Notes: generated by a model not told the origin, from the letters alone. Positions 17,627 through 26,841 are shown, numbered from the stretch's first letter. The stretch: 33,479 nucleotides of DNA from DATBRC01 sp036560485 (GCA_036560485.1 DATBRC010000009.1:1-33479), one strand, 5' to 3'. Numbers and translations: made by a program.

Positions 17627-18172
17627 TTATTTAATACATCCCAACTTCTTTTTTGCTTTAGCAACAGAGTCAAGCGAACCAATCTTTTTGGACAATAGCA
17701 AATTTTCTTCTAATTTGAAGTCATCAGTTAAATCAAAATAAGTGTCTTGCGAATAATAATTATTTGTACCTAATCGCATGCCCGCGATAACCCCAATACC
17801 ATTATTTTTTTCTAAGCGACAACCGAAGATGGCGATAATAGCATCACACCGTTGTACATCTTCGTTTTTCTCGATTAGGTATTGTGCCCCGAGCTCATTA
17901 TTATTTTTTATGGTTTGCAGGTAACAACCGCCATTTTTTTCTGCTGTAGAAATGATTGGCGCTATTACAAAATTATTATTTCCATGTACCACAGAAATAA
18001 TTTGGTCATCAACAACTTCATAATCTTTATTGGCCGATGTAATTGCATTCACGATTCCATCTTTTTCTTTGCTAGCCTTAACTAAACTGACGCGAAAATC
18101 TTGTCCGTATATCAGCTGCATATTGAGTAATAAACATAGAGAAACTAGAGTTTTATTTTTTAAGCTTTTCAT
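17627..18172 (-). CDS. Putative periplasmic immunity protein for the LysM muramidase effector
   Basis: This 181-aa protein has a clear signal peptide (MKSLKNKTLVSLCLLLNMQLIYG, then QDF). The mature part is small and hydrophilic, with three cysteines that could form disulfides. I recognise no named family. Its start overlaps the 3' end of the muramidase gene by 20 bases, so the two are co-translated. A secreted partner is what is expected for immunity to a T6SS effector that attacks peptidoglycan in the periplasm, which is the basis for the call. The gene is AT-rich compared with vgrG, as are many mobile effector-immunity pairs. An alternative is an accessory secreted protein unrelated to immunity. 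Confidence 0.65.
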   Translation of the reverse strand: MKSLKNKTLVSLCLLLNMQLIYGQDFRVSLVKASKEKDGIVNAITSANKDYEVVDDQIISVVHGNNNFVIAPIISTAEKNGGCYLQTIKNNNELGAQYLIEKNEDVQRCDAIIAIFGCRLEKNNGIGVIAGMRLGTNNYYSQDTYFDLTDDFKLEENLLLSKKIGSLDSVAKAKKKLGCIK

Positions 18173-19400
18173 ATTCTTTCTTTATCCTTTTATCATAATT
18201 AAATTTTTTATATCCCGTTCCGTTATAACCCTGTGCGATTTTCTCCCAATTTTTATCTTTCATTGGCTTTTGCAGTTTTTTACTTTTAATAAAACCAATG
18301 AATGTTTTTAAGTGTCCCTTTGGACCCTTAACATGTGCATCTACCATTTCCCGTACTGAACCAAATCCGACAGCTTTATAGTTTTCGCCCAATACTTGGA
18401 ATTTCCCCCACGAGCACGCTTTTAAGGCTGCATCTTTATCCAACTGATATGCCTTGGCTAGGCGCTTGTAATTTGATGTTGAATTAACTGCATAATAGTC
18501 CTTTGCAAGCGCATCAGCTGTGACCGCATCTTCTTTTCTCTTTAGTTTATATCCCGTCTTTGATGAGATATCGGGATTTGTTGCATCATATTTTCGCGCT
18601 GAATTTCTGGAGAATATATGTCTTTCAAATAAAATTAATGGTCGATTTTTGTTATCGAATCCGGTAGTTCCTCCAGATTCAACTTTTTCGATCGCCTTTA
18701 TTACTTCAACTTCACAGTCTAATTCCTTTGCAGCAGCTTCATAATCGGCATCCGTTATTTTTTCGCCGGTGTAACCGTCCAAAAAATCCAAACCTGGTAT
18801 ATCTCCCTCGACCTTGGCAAGCGGTTTCCCATCCGGTGTTTTGGTTGGCGTTACCTTAGGCCCCAACTCCTTTTTCTCTTTAGTGGCCGGTTGCTTCGTA
18901 TTGGGGTCATAGATGGGTCTTCCTTTTTCTTTTTTATTGGGAAGTTTGCCATGCTCGGTACCGGGGTGTAATTCGGTTTTGGCTTCAACTTTGATGCTAG
19001 GGCTCACAAGTGTAACGAGTTTGTTACCGTAGCCCGATGTCACTGCGGCGATTTGCTTGAGCGATTTATCCATTCGCTCGACCAATATACGTACTTCATC
19101 TTTTGGGCTGATGGTCATGATTTTTTGGGTCAAGCCATCCAACCCTGTCACGCCTTTGAGAATTCGATCTGAAAATTCAAACTGGTAAGCCATACCTTTA
19201 ACTGGATTACGGTCCTTATCCAAGATGAGTGCTTGTAAGCCAAGCACGTTTTCTTTTTTAAGCGCAATATGCTGTCCAATCTCCAACCTATTAGGGTGTG
19301 ACAAATGATTGATGTTTTTTAGCTCGCTTATAGGGACGCTATAGATTTTGGATATTTTACTTAAGGTGTCGCCTTTGACGACAATATGCTCGTTGCTCAT
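18153..19400 (-). CDS. T6SS effector: LysM + TTR-like + N-acetylmuramidase (DUF3380-type)
   Basis: Predicted peptidoglycan hydrolase delivered by the VgrG encoded just upstream. Order in 415 aa: LysM cell-wall-binding domain about 3-50 (VVKGDTLSKISKIYSV); a transthyretin-like beta domain about 53-130; a Lys/Pro-rich linker about 135-200; muramidase domain about 210-412. The catalytic domain shows the family motifs AIEKVESGG (Glu241, likely catalytic), RPLILFERHIF, CSWGKFQVLGENY and a C-terminal AQGYNGTGY. There is no signal peptide, which fits T6SS export. The ATG overlaps the vgrG stop in a 4-base ATGA, so translation is coupled. The gene is clearly more AT-rich than the vgrG body, suggesting exchange of the effector cassette. 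Confidence 0.88.
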   Translation of the reverse strand: MSNEHIVVKGDTLSKISKIYSVPISELKNINHLSHPNRLEIGQHIALKKENVLGLQALILDKDRNPVKGMAYQFEFSDRILKGVTGLDGLTQKIMTISPKDEVRILVERMDKSLKQIAAVTSGYGNKLVTLVSPSIKVEAKTELHPGTEHGKLPNKKEKGRPIYDPNTKQPATKEKKELGPKVTPTKTPDGKPLAKVEGDIPGLDFLDGYTGEKITDADYEAAAKELDCEVEVIKAIEKVESGGTTGFDNKNRPLILFERHIFSRNSARKYDATNPDISSKTGYKLKRKEDAVTADALAKDYYAVNSTSNYKRLAKAYQLDKDAALKACSWGKFQVLGENYKAVGFGSVREMVDAHVKGPKGHLKTFIGFIKSKKLQKPMKDKNWEKIAQGYNGTGYKKFNYDKRIKKEYEKLKK

Positions 19401-22400
19401 ACACTTTCACCCGCAGCGGTTTCGTGATTGTCTTCCAGATATTCTTCTATATACCACTCTCCATCGCCAATAAGCACGACAAGTTTCGTTTCTTCATTGG
19501 TAAGAATGTGGTCTGTGATGCCATCTTGATTGGTATTGCCGAAATCCAAATATTTACCATCAGCATCGTAGACACGATAGGGTAAATTTTCCGAGGTAAA
19601 ACCCAACTCATCATTTAGAGCAAGGTGCGATAAATCAAATTTTTGGCTATACACGGGCTTATTAGGGACAGTTGCAATCTGTAACGTCTCCTTTGGTAAT
19701 GACGGCATCGCATAAGTTTGACTTGCAGGTCCACCCAAATCCTTCTGACCCGCTTTGAGCTGTACCGACCCCGGTGCGTGAATTGAGATATTGCCGCCTT
19801 CGATTTTGATATAGGCGCCGGATGCCGTCAGTAACACATGCTCTTTTGCTGAAGCCACTACTTTGGCATTGCTGCTGATATTTACATCCTTGTCGGCTGC
19901 CGCTTTCAATTCGCCGCTTTGCGCCTGCAAGTCAACTTTGCCGCAAGCAGCGTGCATTTTGATACCTTTGTCGCTGCGTTTGGCTTTGGCGTCTCCATAC
20001 GTAAATAAGCTAATGCCTATCTTGGTGGCAATAGCGTAATTGGCTCCAACGGTATGGCTGACATCCTGACCGCCTGTAATCGTGATTGCAGACGCTACGG
20101 CATGCATATCCTGCGGTGTCAGCACAGACGTGCCACCCGGAGCGCTCATCACAATATCCGGCCTGCTAAATACCGCCACCGTGCCTGCACCACCACCTTC
20201 TGCAGTGCCGATGCCTTCTTCCGTTTGTGCCAGCGAATCTATCGATTTTGCCAAGACCTTTTCAGGGGAGCTGTGCTGGTCCTTTTCAAGCGATTTACCG
20301 GTGAATGCATTGTGCTTGATCGCAGACTCGGCCATCGTCTGTTGCAGAGACAGGGCTTGTTTCAATTGGGTGCGCGCTTCTGATGCATCCATTTGCGCAC
20401 CGCTCGCATTGGCGCGCAGATCAGCAGAGAGCAAGATACCTTTTCCGGCCCGCAATGCACCATACGCATCGGTAGACAATTCCGCACCGTGGCCATGGCT
20501 TTGCTGGCGTTCGTTATCGGTCTGGCGTCTGATATGACCGAGATTCAATTGCGTTCGGTTTTTGGTGGTCTGCAACCGTGCGCCGACCTGGTTCGAACTA
20601 TCGTCCAATACCAATGCGTTGTAACCACCTTGTCCATCCTGGCTATTGCCGATTTCCTGCGTCTTGAAGCCTGCCATGACGGCATTGTGCGCATGGTCGC
20701 CCGTCGACCCTGGAAACCATGCTGGTGCGTTGCCGGTGGCCGTTCCTGCGCCTTGCGCAATCTGATTGCCTTGCGCATCGTCCTGGCCTTTGCCGTTGTA
20801 GACCGACCCAATGACAATCGGGCGGTCGATGTCACCTTCGATATAGTCGAGCACCACTTCCTGACCGATGCGTGGAATGAAGCTGCTGCCATGGTTCGCG
20901 CCCGCTGCTACTTCCGCGACACGCACCCAGATATACGAGGACTCATTGCCCGGTGCATTGTCGTTGCCTTGTGGGTGAGCGTTACGACTAGACGATTGCG
21001 CGCCACGCTGCCAAGGCATCTGTATTTTAATCTGGTGATTGCGTTCAGTCGTGATGTCTTGTCCCGGCACGCCGACCACGATAGCGGTATGAATGCCATG
21101 GACATTGGGTTTCGGATGCATCAGAACGCCGTGACCATCTTCGGTCAACGGGCGCCACGGAATACTCGCACGGATGGCGGTAAATTCGTTCTCGTAGAGC
21201 GGTTCTTCGTTGTCCGTGGCATTGGACGACTTGGCTTGTACTGCGCTAAGGCTGTTGGACCAATTATTTTTTAGTAGCGTGCGGGCGTCCGACGACAGAT
21301 TATTGCGGCCGCAATGCCGTACGCTGATAACGGCAAATGTCGCACTATCTTCTCCACCGGAGAGAAGGTCGAGGTCGTGAATCGACTGTCCAGTTAACGT
21401 GAAGGTCGTGCTCGGCTGCAGCGTTCTGACTGTGCCGGTGCCAGTACTGGTTTTATTGCGCGCTTCCAGCGCTTCCATCTGGATTTGTGCCGCCCGCTCG
21501 ATTTGCTCGCGCTTGTCGAAGTGGCGCGCTCCAGGAAAATCGGACGAGGCCAATGCCGGCACATCGCCATTGTTGTGGTTGCTATCGAGCTGTGTGCTGA
21601 CAACGTTGACTTGTGTTTCGTTCCAACTCGCCAGCGACAGGGTATTGGTTAGCAGTTGGCGCGAGCTATGCCAGCTGGTGATGCTATCTTCCGATTCCGT
21701 CGCATTGGGGCGGTGATAGCGGATGTGCGCTTGTTGATTCGGTGCAAAAGCCGCATTCGAATCGGCAATGACCAACGTGTGGGAGCCGAACGCATTGCTG
21801 TTGGTGTCGCCGCTATGCTCAAAGAAATAGAACAGTCCTTCCTCAGCGAGCAAGCGCGTGACGAATGCCCAATCGGATTCTTCGAACTGCGTACAGACAT
21901 CGCGCACTGTGTATTGGCTTGTGTCGGCTACAGCGATGCGATAGGTGGGTGCAAGTTTGCCTTGACCTTGATAGTCGTCGAATATTTCTGAGACGATATC
22001 GAGCGTTGTCTTTCCTTGCCATACGTAGCTGTCGAAGCGGTAGTTCAGGAAGGCGGTCCATGGTTCGACCTTGAGGCTGTAGCGGGCAAAGCCACCATCG
22101 CTGCTCAATAGCGAGAACGCCGTCACATGAGCATGGATGGGACGCAGGTCCCTATGACTATGTTGTGTGAGAATTTCCAATAAAACCGGCTGCCCGAGCA
22201 GAGCGTTCAAATTGAGGTGGGCGTCGGTGCACAGTGCCGTTATCTCGAAGTAGAATCCTTCGCTCAATCCTTCCTGGCCGACGAATGACTCGACGACGAA
22301 CTTGTCCGGTCCCAGCGACGTATAGAGACGAAGCATTCGTGTGTCTTGTGTGAAGTTTGCGAGCATGGCGCGCAAGGTATTGAGGGCGCCGCCGAAAGGA

Positions 22401-22408
22401 AGATTCAT
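19397..22408 (-). CDS. vgrG: Type VI secretion tip protein VgrG with C-terminal adaptor extension
   Basis: VgrG trimers cap the T6SS Hcp tube and carry effectors into target cells. This 1003-aa protein has the gp27-like N-terminal part (LRLYTSLGPDKF...VVESFVGQEGLSEGF), the gp5 OB-fold with PRIGQEVVLDYIEGDIDRP and GSVYNGKG ending near 536, and a DUF2345 domain at about 745-895 (DIVMSAPGG ... GAYIKIEGGNISIHAPG). A beta-rich extension of about 105 residues follows, with transthyretin-like features (NLPYRVYDADGKY ... TNQDGITD). In enteroaggregative E. coli such a VgrG tail binds the effector, so this one may dock the LysM muramidase. No other T6SS structural gene is in the window. The start lacks a clear ribosome binding site. 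Confidence 0.95.
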   Translation of the reverse strand: MNLPFGGALNTLRAMLANFTQDTRMLRLYTSLGPDKFVVESFVGQEGLSEGFYFEITALCTDAHLNLNALLGQPVLLEILTQHSHRDLRPIHAHVTAFSLLSSDGGFARYSLKVEPWTAFLNYRFDSYVWQGKTTLDIVSEIFDDYQGQGKLAPTYRIAVADTSQYTVRDVCTQFEESDWAFVTRLLAEEGLFYFFEHSGDTNSNAFGSHTLVIADSNAAFAPNQQAHIRYHRPNATESEDSITSWHSSRQLLTNTLSLASWNETQVNVVSTQLDSNHNNGDVPALASSDFPGARHFDKREQIERAAQIQMEALEARNKTSTGTGTVRTLQPSTTFTLTGQSIHDLDLLSGGEDSATFAVISVRHCGRNNLSSDARTLLKNNWSNSLSAVQAKSSNATDNEEPLYENEFTAIRASIPWRPLTEDGHGVLMHPKPNVHGIHTAIVVGVPGQDITTERNHQIKIQMPWQRGAQSSSRNAHPQGNDNAPGNESSYIWVRVAEVAAGANHGSSFIPRIGQEVVLDYIEGDIDRPIVIGSVYNGKGQDDAQGNQIAQGAGTATGNAPAWFPGSTGDHAHNAVMAGFKTQEIGNSQDGQGGYNALVLDDSSNQVGARLQTTKNRTQLNLGHIRRQTDNERQQSHGHGAELSTDAYGALRAGKGILLSADLRANASGAQMDASEARTQLKQALSLQQTMAESAIKHNAFTGKSLEKDQHSSPEKVLAKSIDSLAQTEEGIGTAEGGGAGTVAVFSRPDIVMSAPGGTSVLTPQDMHAVASAITITGGQDVSHTVGANYAIATKIGISLFTYGDAKAKRSDKGIKMHAACGKVDLQAQSGELKAAADKDVNISSNAKVVASAKEHVLLTASGAYIKIEGGNISIHAPGSVQLKAGQKDLGGPASQTYAMPSLPKETLQIATVPNKPVYSQKFDLSHLALNDELGFTSENLPYRVYDADGKYLDFGNTNQDGITDHILTNEETKLVVLIGDGEWYIEEYLEDNHETAAGESV

Positions 22409-22429
22409 GGGGGTTGTCGCCAGTATTTA

Positions 22430-22576
22430 TTATTTGTGTGACTCAGAGGGTTGCGTGAAGATCAAGTCACCCACCGCAGCCACTGTAAAGCCGTTCGGCA
22501 CAGTGGCGTCCAGCGGTGAGGTGGCGTTCGCGATACGGCTGCTTATCAATGCGAGTAGTGCAATCGTGCGTTTCAT
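22430..22576 (-). pseudogene. N-terminal fragment resembling a CapA-family protein
   Basis: A 48-codon ORF with an apparent signal sequence (MKRTIALLALISSRIANA) is followed by FTVAAVGDLIFTQP. This resembles the first strand and metal-site Asp of CapA/PGA-synthesis-type phosphoesterase domains. It then stops with tandem TAA codons 21 bases before vgrG. AAGGGA lies about 6 bases before the ATG, so the start looks genuine. CapA-family proteins are some 350-400 aa, so only the beginning is left. It may be the scar of a gene cut when the vgrG unit arrived. The match is short, so the family call is tentative. Confidence 0.4.
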
Positions 22577-22973
22577 CGAAATCCCTTATCTCCAAGTGAA
22601 TTTAATGCAATCCGGCCTTGCTGCATCAATGCAAACATGACGCTTAAGCTGGGCGCAATTATTGAGTATTCGTCTTTTTGATAAAAGTGAGAATCGACTG
22701 AATGTCATGCAGTTATTACCGAAAAACATACCCTTTACCAATCACAAAGTGAATTTACTCATGAGAGAAAGGCACGAGTATTGAGTCGCACATTTTTCAG
22801 CACTGATAATTTTCGCGATTCGACGTCGAGTGAATGGACTGGTTTAACAGCCAGATGATTGACCTGCCTCGATTTCTTCAACAACTTTGCAATGCACTTC
22901 TGCATTTCGGGAGCACCCTTGTTGGTGAGGGTCAGTGCGGCAATGTTCTTCAATTTGTGGCCACACTCCTCAA
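22577..22973. other. Intergenic stretch with one doubtful small ORF
   Basis: About 400 bases between the CapA-like fragment and the MFS gene. The only open frame of note is 22759-23004 on the minus strand (81 codons, TTG start inside the MFS gene, Lys-rich, no recognisable family, poor Shine-Dalgarno spacing), which I do not call as a gene. No hairpin with a U-tract was seen. A promoter for the vgrG unit is expected here, but I could not point to one. Confidence 0.35.
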
Positions 22974-24398
22974 TCAGGTACGTGATCTTCTTTTCGCTAT
23001 CCAATTGCCCTTACTGACGATCTCACCATCTGTCGGCTTCAATGTCCAGAATGATAAGGACGATACGATCGTCAACGCAGCGAGCGTGAGGAAGGCATGA
23101 TGCAACGCGCTGATCAGAGCGACGCGGTTCGATTGCGGCAGGCCACCAAGAAACCATGCAGTGACCAGCGAGCCGCACGCGAGGCCGAAACTCATCGACA
23201 TTTGCTGCATCGAGCTGGCAATAGTGCTGGCCATGCTGGAATCGGATTGCTGAATGTCGGAATATGCCATCGAGTTCATGCTGGAGAATTGCAGCGAATT
23301 GAAGAAGCCTTGCGTGAGGCCGAGCAGAACGATGAATGCAATCGGCGTTGACGGTGACACGCGTGAGAACATGCTGATGGTGAGACCGATCAGCACGGTG
23401 TTCACGATCAGCACCTTGCGGTAGCCGTAGCGGCGCAGCACCTTGGTCGAAATCACTTTCATCCCCATCGCTGCCAATGCGGCCGGCATCATCAGCATGC
23501 CGGATTGCCACGCGGGCAAACCGAGACCGAGCTGATACAGCAACGGCAGCAGAAATGGCAGTCCGCTCACGCCAAGCCGCGTAATGAAACCGCCAAACAC
23601 CGCCACGCGGAAGGTGCGAATGTGGAACAGTTTCAAGCGCAACAGCGGGAACGGCACCTGCTGCGCATACCAACCATACGCGCCGAGCAAACTGAGTGAG
23701 ATCGACAGTAACACGATGGCAGAAATCACATCGATCTCATGCTCGCCAAAAATCTCCAGCAGCCATGACAACAGCGAAACCCCGGAACCAAACAGCACGA
23801 GGCCGACAATATCCAGCGGCCGCGGATCTTCGCCATGGTAATCGGGCATATGCGTATAGATCAGATACAGCGCAATCAAGCCGACCGGAACGTTGATAAA
23901 GAAAATATCACGCCACGACAACCAGTGCACGATCAAGCCGCCGATGGTCGGGCCGAGCAGCGGACCGATCAATGCCGGGATGATCACGAAATTCATCGCC
24001 ATCAGCAATTCCGATTTTGGAAATGTGCGAATAATCGTGAGCCGACCGACCGGCGTCATCATCGCCGCGCCAATGCCTTGCAGGATGCGCGCAGCAACCA
24101 GCATCGGCACATTCACCGACAAGCCGCATATGATGGAAGAAAATGTGAACAGCATCACGGCGCCGCCGAACACGCGCCGTGTGCCGAAGCGATCTGCCAT
24201 CCAGCCGCTGATGGGAATGAACACAGCCAGGCTCAAAATATAACTGGTGACGACACCCTTCAAACTCAATGGCGTGACATGCAGGCTAGCCGCCATAGAC
24301 GGCACAGCGGTATTGACGATGGTGGAATCGAGCTGCTCCATGAACAGCGCCGTCGCCACGACCCAGGGCAGGTAACGTTTGACGGCTGAATTATCCAT
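22974..24398 (-). CDS. DHA2-family MFS multidrug efflux permease (HsrA/EmrB-like)
   Basis: Inner-membrane proton-driven drug exporter. The 474-aa protein opens with a typical DHA2 start (MEQLDSTIVNTAVPSMA; compare QALDATILNTALP in E. coli HsrA). The loop motif GWMADRFGTRRVF and the conserved ARILQGIGAAMMTPVGRL follow. About 13-14 hydrophobic segments can be read, and the length is normal. It is not next to an emrA-type membrane fusion gene, so it probably acts alone. It lies some 6 kb from the NRPS, so a role in exporting the peptide is conceivable but unsupported. The substrate cannot be told from sequence. Confidence 0.9.
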   Translation of the reverse strand: MDNSAVKRYLPWVVATALFMEQLDSTIVNTAVPSMAASLHVTPLSLKGVVTSYILSLAVFIPISGWMADRFGTRRVFGGAVMLFTFSSIICGLSVNVPMLVAARILQGIGAAMMTPVGRLTIIRTFPKSELLMAMNFVIIPALIGPLLGPTIGGLIVHWLSWRDIFFINVPVGLIALYLIYTHMPDYHGEDPRPLDIVGLVLFGSGVSLLSWLLEIFGEHEIDVISAIVLLSISLSLLGAYGWYAQQVPFPLLRLKLFHIRTFRVAVFGGFITRLGVSGLPFLLPLLYQLGLGLPAWQSGMLMMPAALAAMGMKVISTKVLRRYGYRKVLIVNTVLIGLTISMFSRVSPSTPIAFIVLLGLTQGFFNSLQFSSMNSMAYSDIQQSDSSMASTIASSMQQMSMSFGLACGSLVTAWFLGGLPQSNRVALISALHHAFLTLAALTIVSSLSFWTLKPTDGEIVSKGNWIAKRRSRT

Positions 24399-24623
24399 TT
24401 ACTGGATTCTCAATAATTGAAATTTCGTTCTTCGGAGCTTGCATATTCTCAGTAAAAAAATGAACTCGGCCGCACCGCATTGATGAAGTTTGTCGACGAT
24501 TATCTGCCTTATTTGCAAAGCGTCCCCGATCATCATTGCGGCAACAAATTACGAATGCGTGATGTCCATAGCGAATTGAAATCCTTAATGCTCATGTTGT
24601 TCTTCCAATGCAGCGAGTTCAGC

Positions 24624-26204
24624 TTAAAGCAACGGCATCTCATAAAGAGTAAAAGAATGCGGCGGTAAATTGAGAACAATATTGGAACCGTTAACCGTCT
24701 GCGTCCCTGACGTCCAGCTAATCGTAGAATATCCCTGTGCACCAGAAAACAAATCGTTCCCCGTCAATTGAAAATAATTCGTGCCTTGTATGGCGACGCC
24801 ATTCGCCAAGACGAGAGATAGATTGACGTGTGACGTACTATGCTTGTTGATGACAAGCAGCCGAAGGGTCTTGTTAAAACGCGTCGCAATCGCCGTGATG
24901 ACTGGAGCAGTGCCGGCAGGAATCGCTCCGACCTGGGGATTGGTAAATGCTGAAGAGGTAATATTGACTGGGATCACTTGCCCTTGAAGCAGGCGGCCGT
25001 AGGCTAACAATACATAATAGCTAGGGCGTGGATTGCCTGACGTGTCCACAGTCCCAAAATAACCATTCCCAGAAAGCGACCAATAATTGGCGCACAGTAT
25101 GTCAGTTCGATATGCCAATACGCGCAAGATGTCGGCAACATACAGTGCACCTGCCAACGAACTGCTTTTCTGTTGTAATGCGGCAGATGATAAGCCAAAG
25201 ATAGCATTGTATTCTGTGACCGCGATCGGAAGACTGCCCTCTGGCCGTAGCGAATTGACTTGCATGGTGGTCGCATCCAAATCCGCTGCCATAAAACTAC
25301 TGGCCGCCATCGCAGACGAATAAAGATCGAGATCACTGATTGTCGTTGTCGCACTCGCAAAAGGGAAGTAGGCGTCATGCACGCTCACGAAATCAATATG
25401 ATTGGTAATACTGCTCAGAACGGTATTGTTGTACCCCGCATAGGGTGTCGCAACGATAGCACCGATCGTATTGCTGCGAAGAGGGATGCCGACTTTAATG
25501 TTCGCATCGACAGCGCGCATTGCGGCAATGACGGAATCTGCATTGCTGGCAAATCGGGCGGGCGTGATTGCCAGATCGGGTCGATTGCTCTCTATGAGAT
25601 ATGGCTCGTTACCGATTTCCCAGTAATGGACATGCTCTTGCTGCTGTGTGCCCGTACCATTGACATAGGCTACCCAATTCGCCGCTTCTTGTGCGGTGCC
25701 GGTAATTGCATTTACCGTGATCATAGACGTGACACCCAATGCATTAGACAATTGCACGAATTCGTCGGTGCCAAAGATGACTTGCTGATAGCTATTGTTC
25801 AAATCGCGATCAGATCCACGGCCCCCAATTGGACCGACACCATCTTGCCAATGGTAAGTATCGGCCAAGCTCCCTCCTGGGTACCGCAGCATACTAGGCC
25901 CGGTTTGCGCGACTGTATTCATCACTGCGGATACCGGAGCGCCAGAAGCAGACACGAGGCCATCCCCGTTGTAAACCCATTCGATGTTGTTTCCGAGCAG
26001 TGACCTATTGCTTGGTATGCCTGGGTCGGCAAGATTAATGCTGATGCTTGCGGCTAGTTGAGTATTATTGCCATCGTTACCGGATTGACTACTCGTGCAG
26101 CCCCCAAATGCTATTGAAAACGTGATCGGTAAGAGGAAGTAATAAATGGTGTTTATTGCAATCCGCTCTGCTAAACAAGTTGTTCTAAGCAGTTGACCAA
26201 TCAT
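24624..26204 (-). CDS. Lipoprotein glycoside hydrolase, GH51-like alpha-L-arabinofuranosidase family
   Basis: Predicted retaining glycosidase. The acid/base is Glu200 in EIGNEPY and the nucleophile Glu331 in AVTEYNA, 131 residues apart within a (beta/alpha)8 core. The substrate-strand motif SMLRYPGGSLADTYHWQ is typical of clan GH-A arabinofuranosidases. A C-terminal beta-sandwich region ends in PPHSFTLYEMPLL. The N terminus has a hydrophobic segment ending IAFGGCTSS, a lipobox-like site, so the enzyme is probably anchored in the outer membrane. Arabinosyl-containing plant polysaccharides are the usual substrates, but distant members act on other sugars. The gene stands alone, with no transporter or sugar regulator beside it. 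Confidence 0.75.
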   Translation of the reverse strand: MIGQLLRTTCLAERIAINTIYYFLLPITFSIAFGGCTSSQSGNDGNNTQLAASISINLADPGIPSNRSLLGNNIEWVYNGDGLVSASGAPVSAVMNTVAQTGPSMLRYPGGSLADTYHWQDGVGPIGGRGSDRDLNNSYQQVIFGTDEFVQLSNALGVTSMITVNAITGTAQEAANWVAYVNGTGTQQQEHVHYWEIGNEPYLIESNRPDLAITPARFASNADSVIAAMRAVDANIKVGIPLRSNTIGAIVATPYAGYNNTVLSSITNHIDFVSVHDAYFPFASATTTISDLDLYSSAMAASSFMAADLDATTMQVNSLRPEGSLPIAVTEYNAIFGLSSAALQQKSSSLAGALYVADILRVLAYRTDILCANYWSLSGNGYFGTVDTSGNPRPSYYVLLAYGRLLQGQVIPVNITSSAFTNPQVGAIPAGTAPVITAIATRFNKTLRLLVINKHSTSHVNLSLVLANGVAIQGTNYFQLTGNDLFSGAQGYSTISWTSGTQTVNGSNIVLNLPPHSFTLYEMPLL

Positions 26205-26394
26205 TTCAAATATTCCGTACGCAATCTAAAGTAGTCATTAAGCGCAGAGTGAGCGTGACACAATAAGTCCAATTACGAAGAAATCGGCAAGTCGACACAT
26301 TCTACTGGCATGCAATTCTTGCGAAACCAATTCACTTTGTTCGATGATTTTGCTTCGTATTTATTTATGAAATGAGTTCTAGTATTTTTTTCTG

Positions 26395-26841
26395 CTATTG
26401 ATTTGCATAGAGTTGGTTTCGAAGTTGTTCAAGAAGACCTTTGTTCTCTTGCTGAATCCAATATTCGACGATCTTGCCGTCCAAAACTTTGTAGACAGCA
26501 CTTCCAACCCACACAAGTGGTAGTCCTGTGGGTGCATAACCAAGGATCTCACCCAGATGACGGCCCGTTTGACGCCATCTGACATAGACCTTGTCTCCAT
26601 CAGACAAGAACTCTTCGATTGTAAGATCGTATTGACCATATGCTGCTAAAAACTCTTCAATGTGTTCTTGATAATTAGCTGGAGTCCGTTCAATAACCTT
26701 AGCTTTTCCAGAAACTATCTGATGGGATAGAATGTTTGGAGCCATCAATTCTGCAGAGGCACGTGGCTCCCGACCAGATCTCACTCTTTCAATGAATTGG
26801 CGAACCACTTCTGCTGAAGTTAAACAATTATTTGATGACAT
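26395..26841 (-). CDS. SnoaL-like / NTF2-fold protein
   Basis: A 148-aa single-domain protein of the SnoaL-like (NTF2-like) superfamily, often annotated as ester cyclase. It shows the expected order: an N-terminal helix (VVRQFIERVRSG), LMAPNILSHQ, an acidic IEEFL..YGQYDLTIEEFLSDGDKVYVRW strand block and a C-terminal DGKIVEYW strand. AAGGAA lies 5 bases before the ATG. Members include polyketide cyclases, hydrolases and proteins of unknown role. No polyketide genes are nearby, so the function stays open. It is preceded by a short gap after the chemoreceptor gene and is probably monocistronic. Confidence 0.8.
   Translation of the reverse strand: MSSNNCLTSAEVVRQFIERVRSGREPRASAELMAPNILSHQIVSGKAKVIERTPANYQEHIEEFLAAYGQYDLTIEEFLSDGDKVYVRWRQTGRHLGEILGYAPTGLPLVWVGSAVYKVLDGKIVEYWIQQENKGLLEQLRNQLYANQ

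Noticed and set aside
20393..21274. Plus-strand ORF of 293 codons opposite vgrG
   Set aside because: The codon pattern mirrors the conserved VgrG frame. No family features appear, so it is a shadow of the real gene.
22759..23004. 81-codon Lys-rich minus-strand ORF overlapping the end of the MFS gene
   Set aside because: TTG start with poor Shine-Dalgarno spacing, no recognisable family and an overlap with a solid gene. Not enough to call it.
24480..24668. Plus-strand ORF with MKFVDDYLPYLQ, possibly the tail of a lost regulator
   Set aside because: I could not match it to the C-terminus of any family. It overlaps the end of the glycosidase gene and has no credible start.
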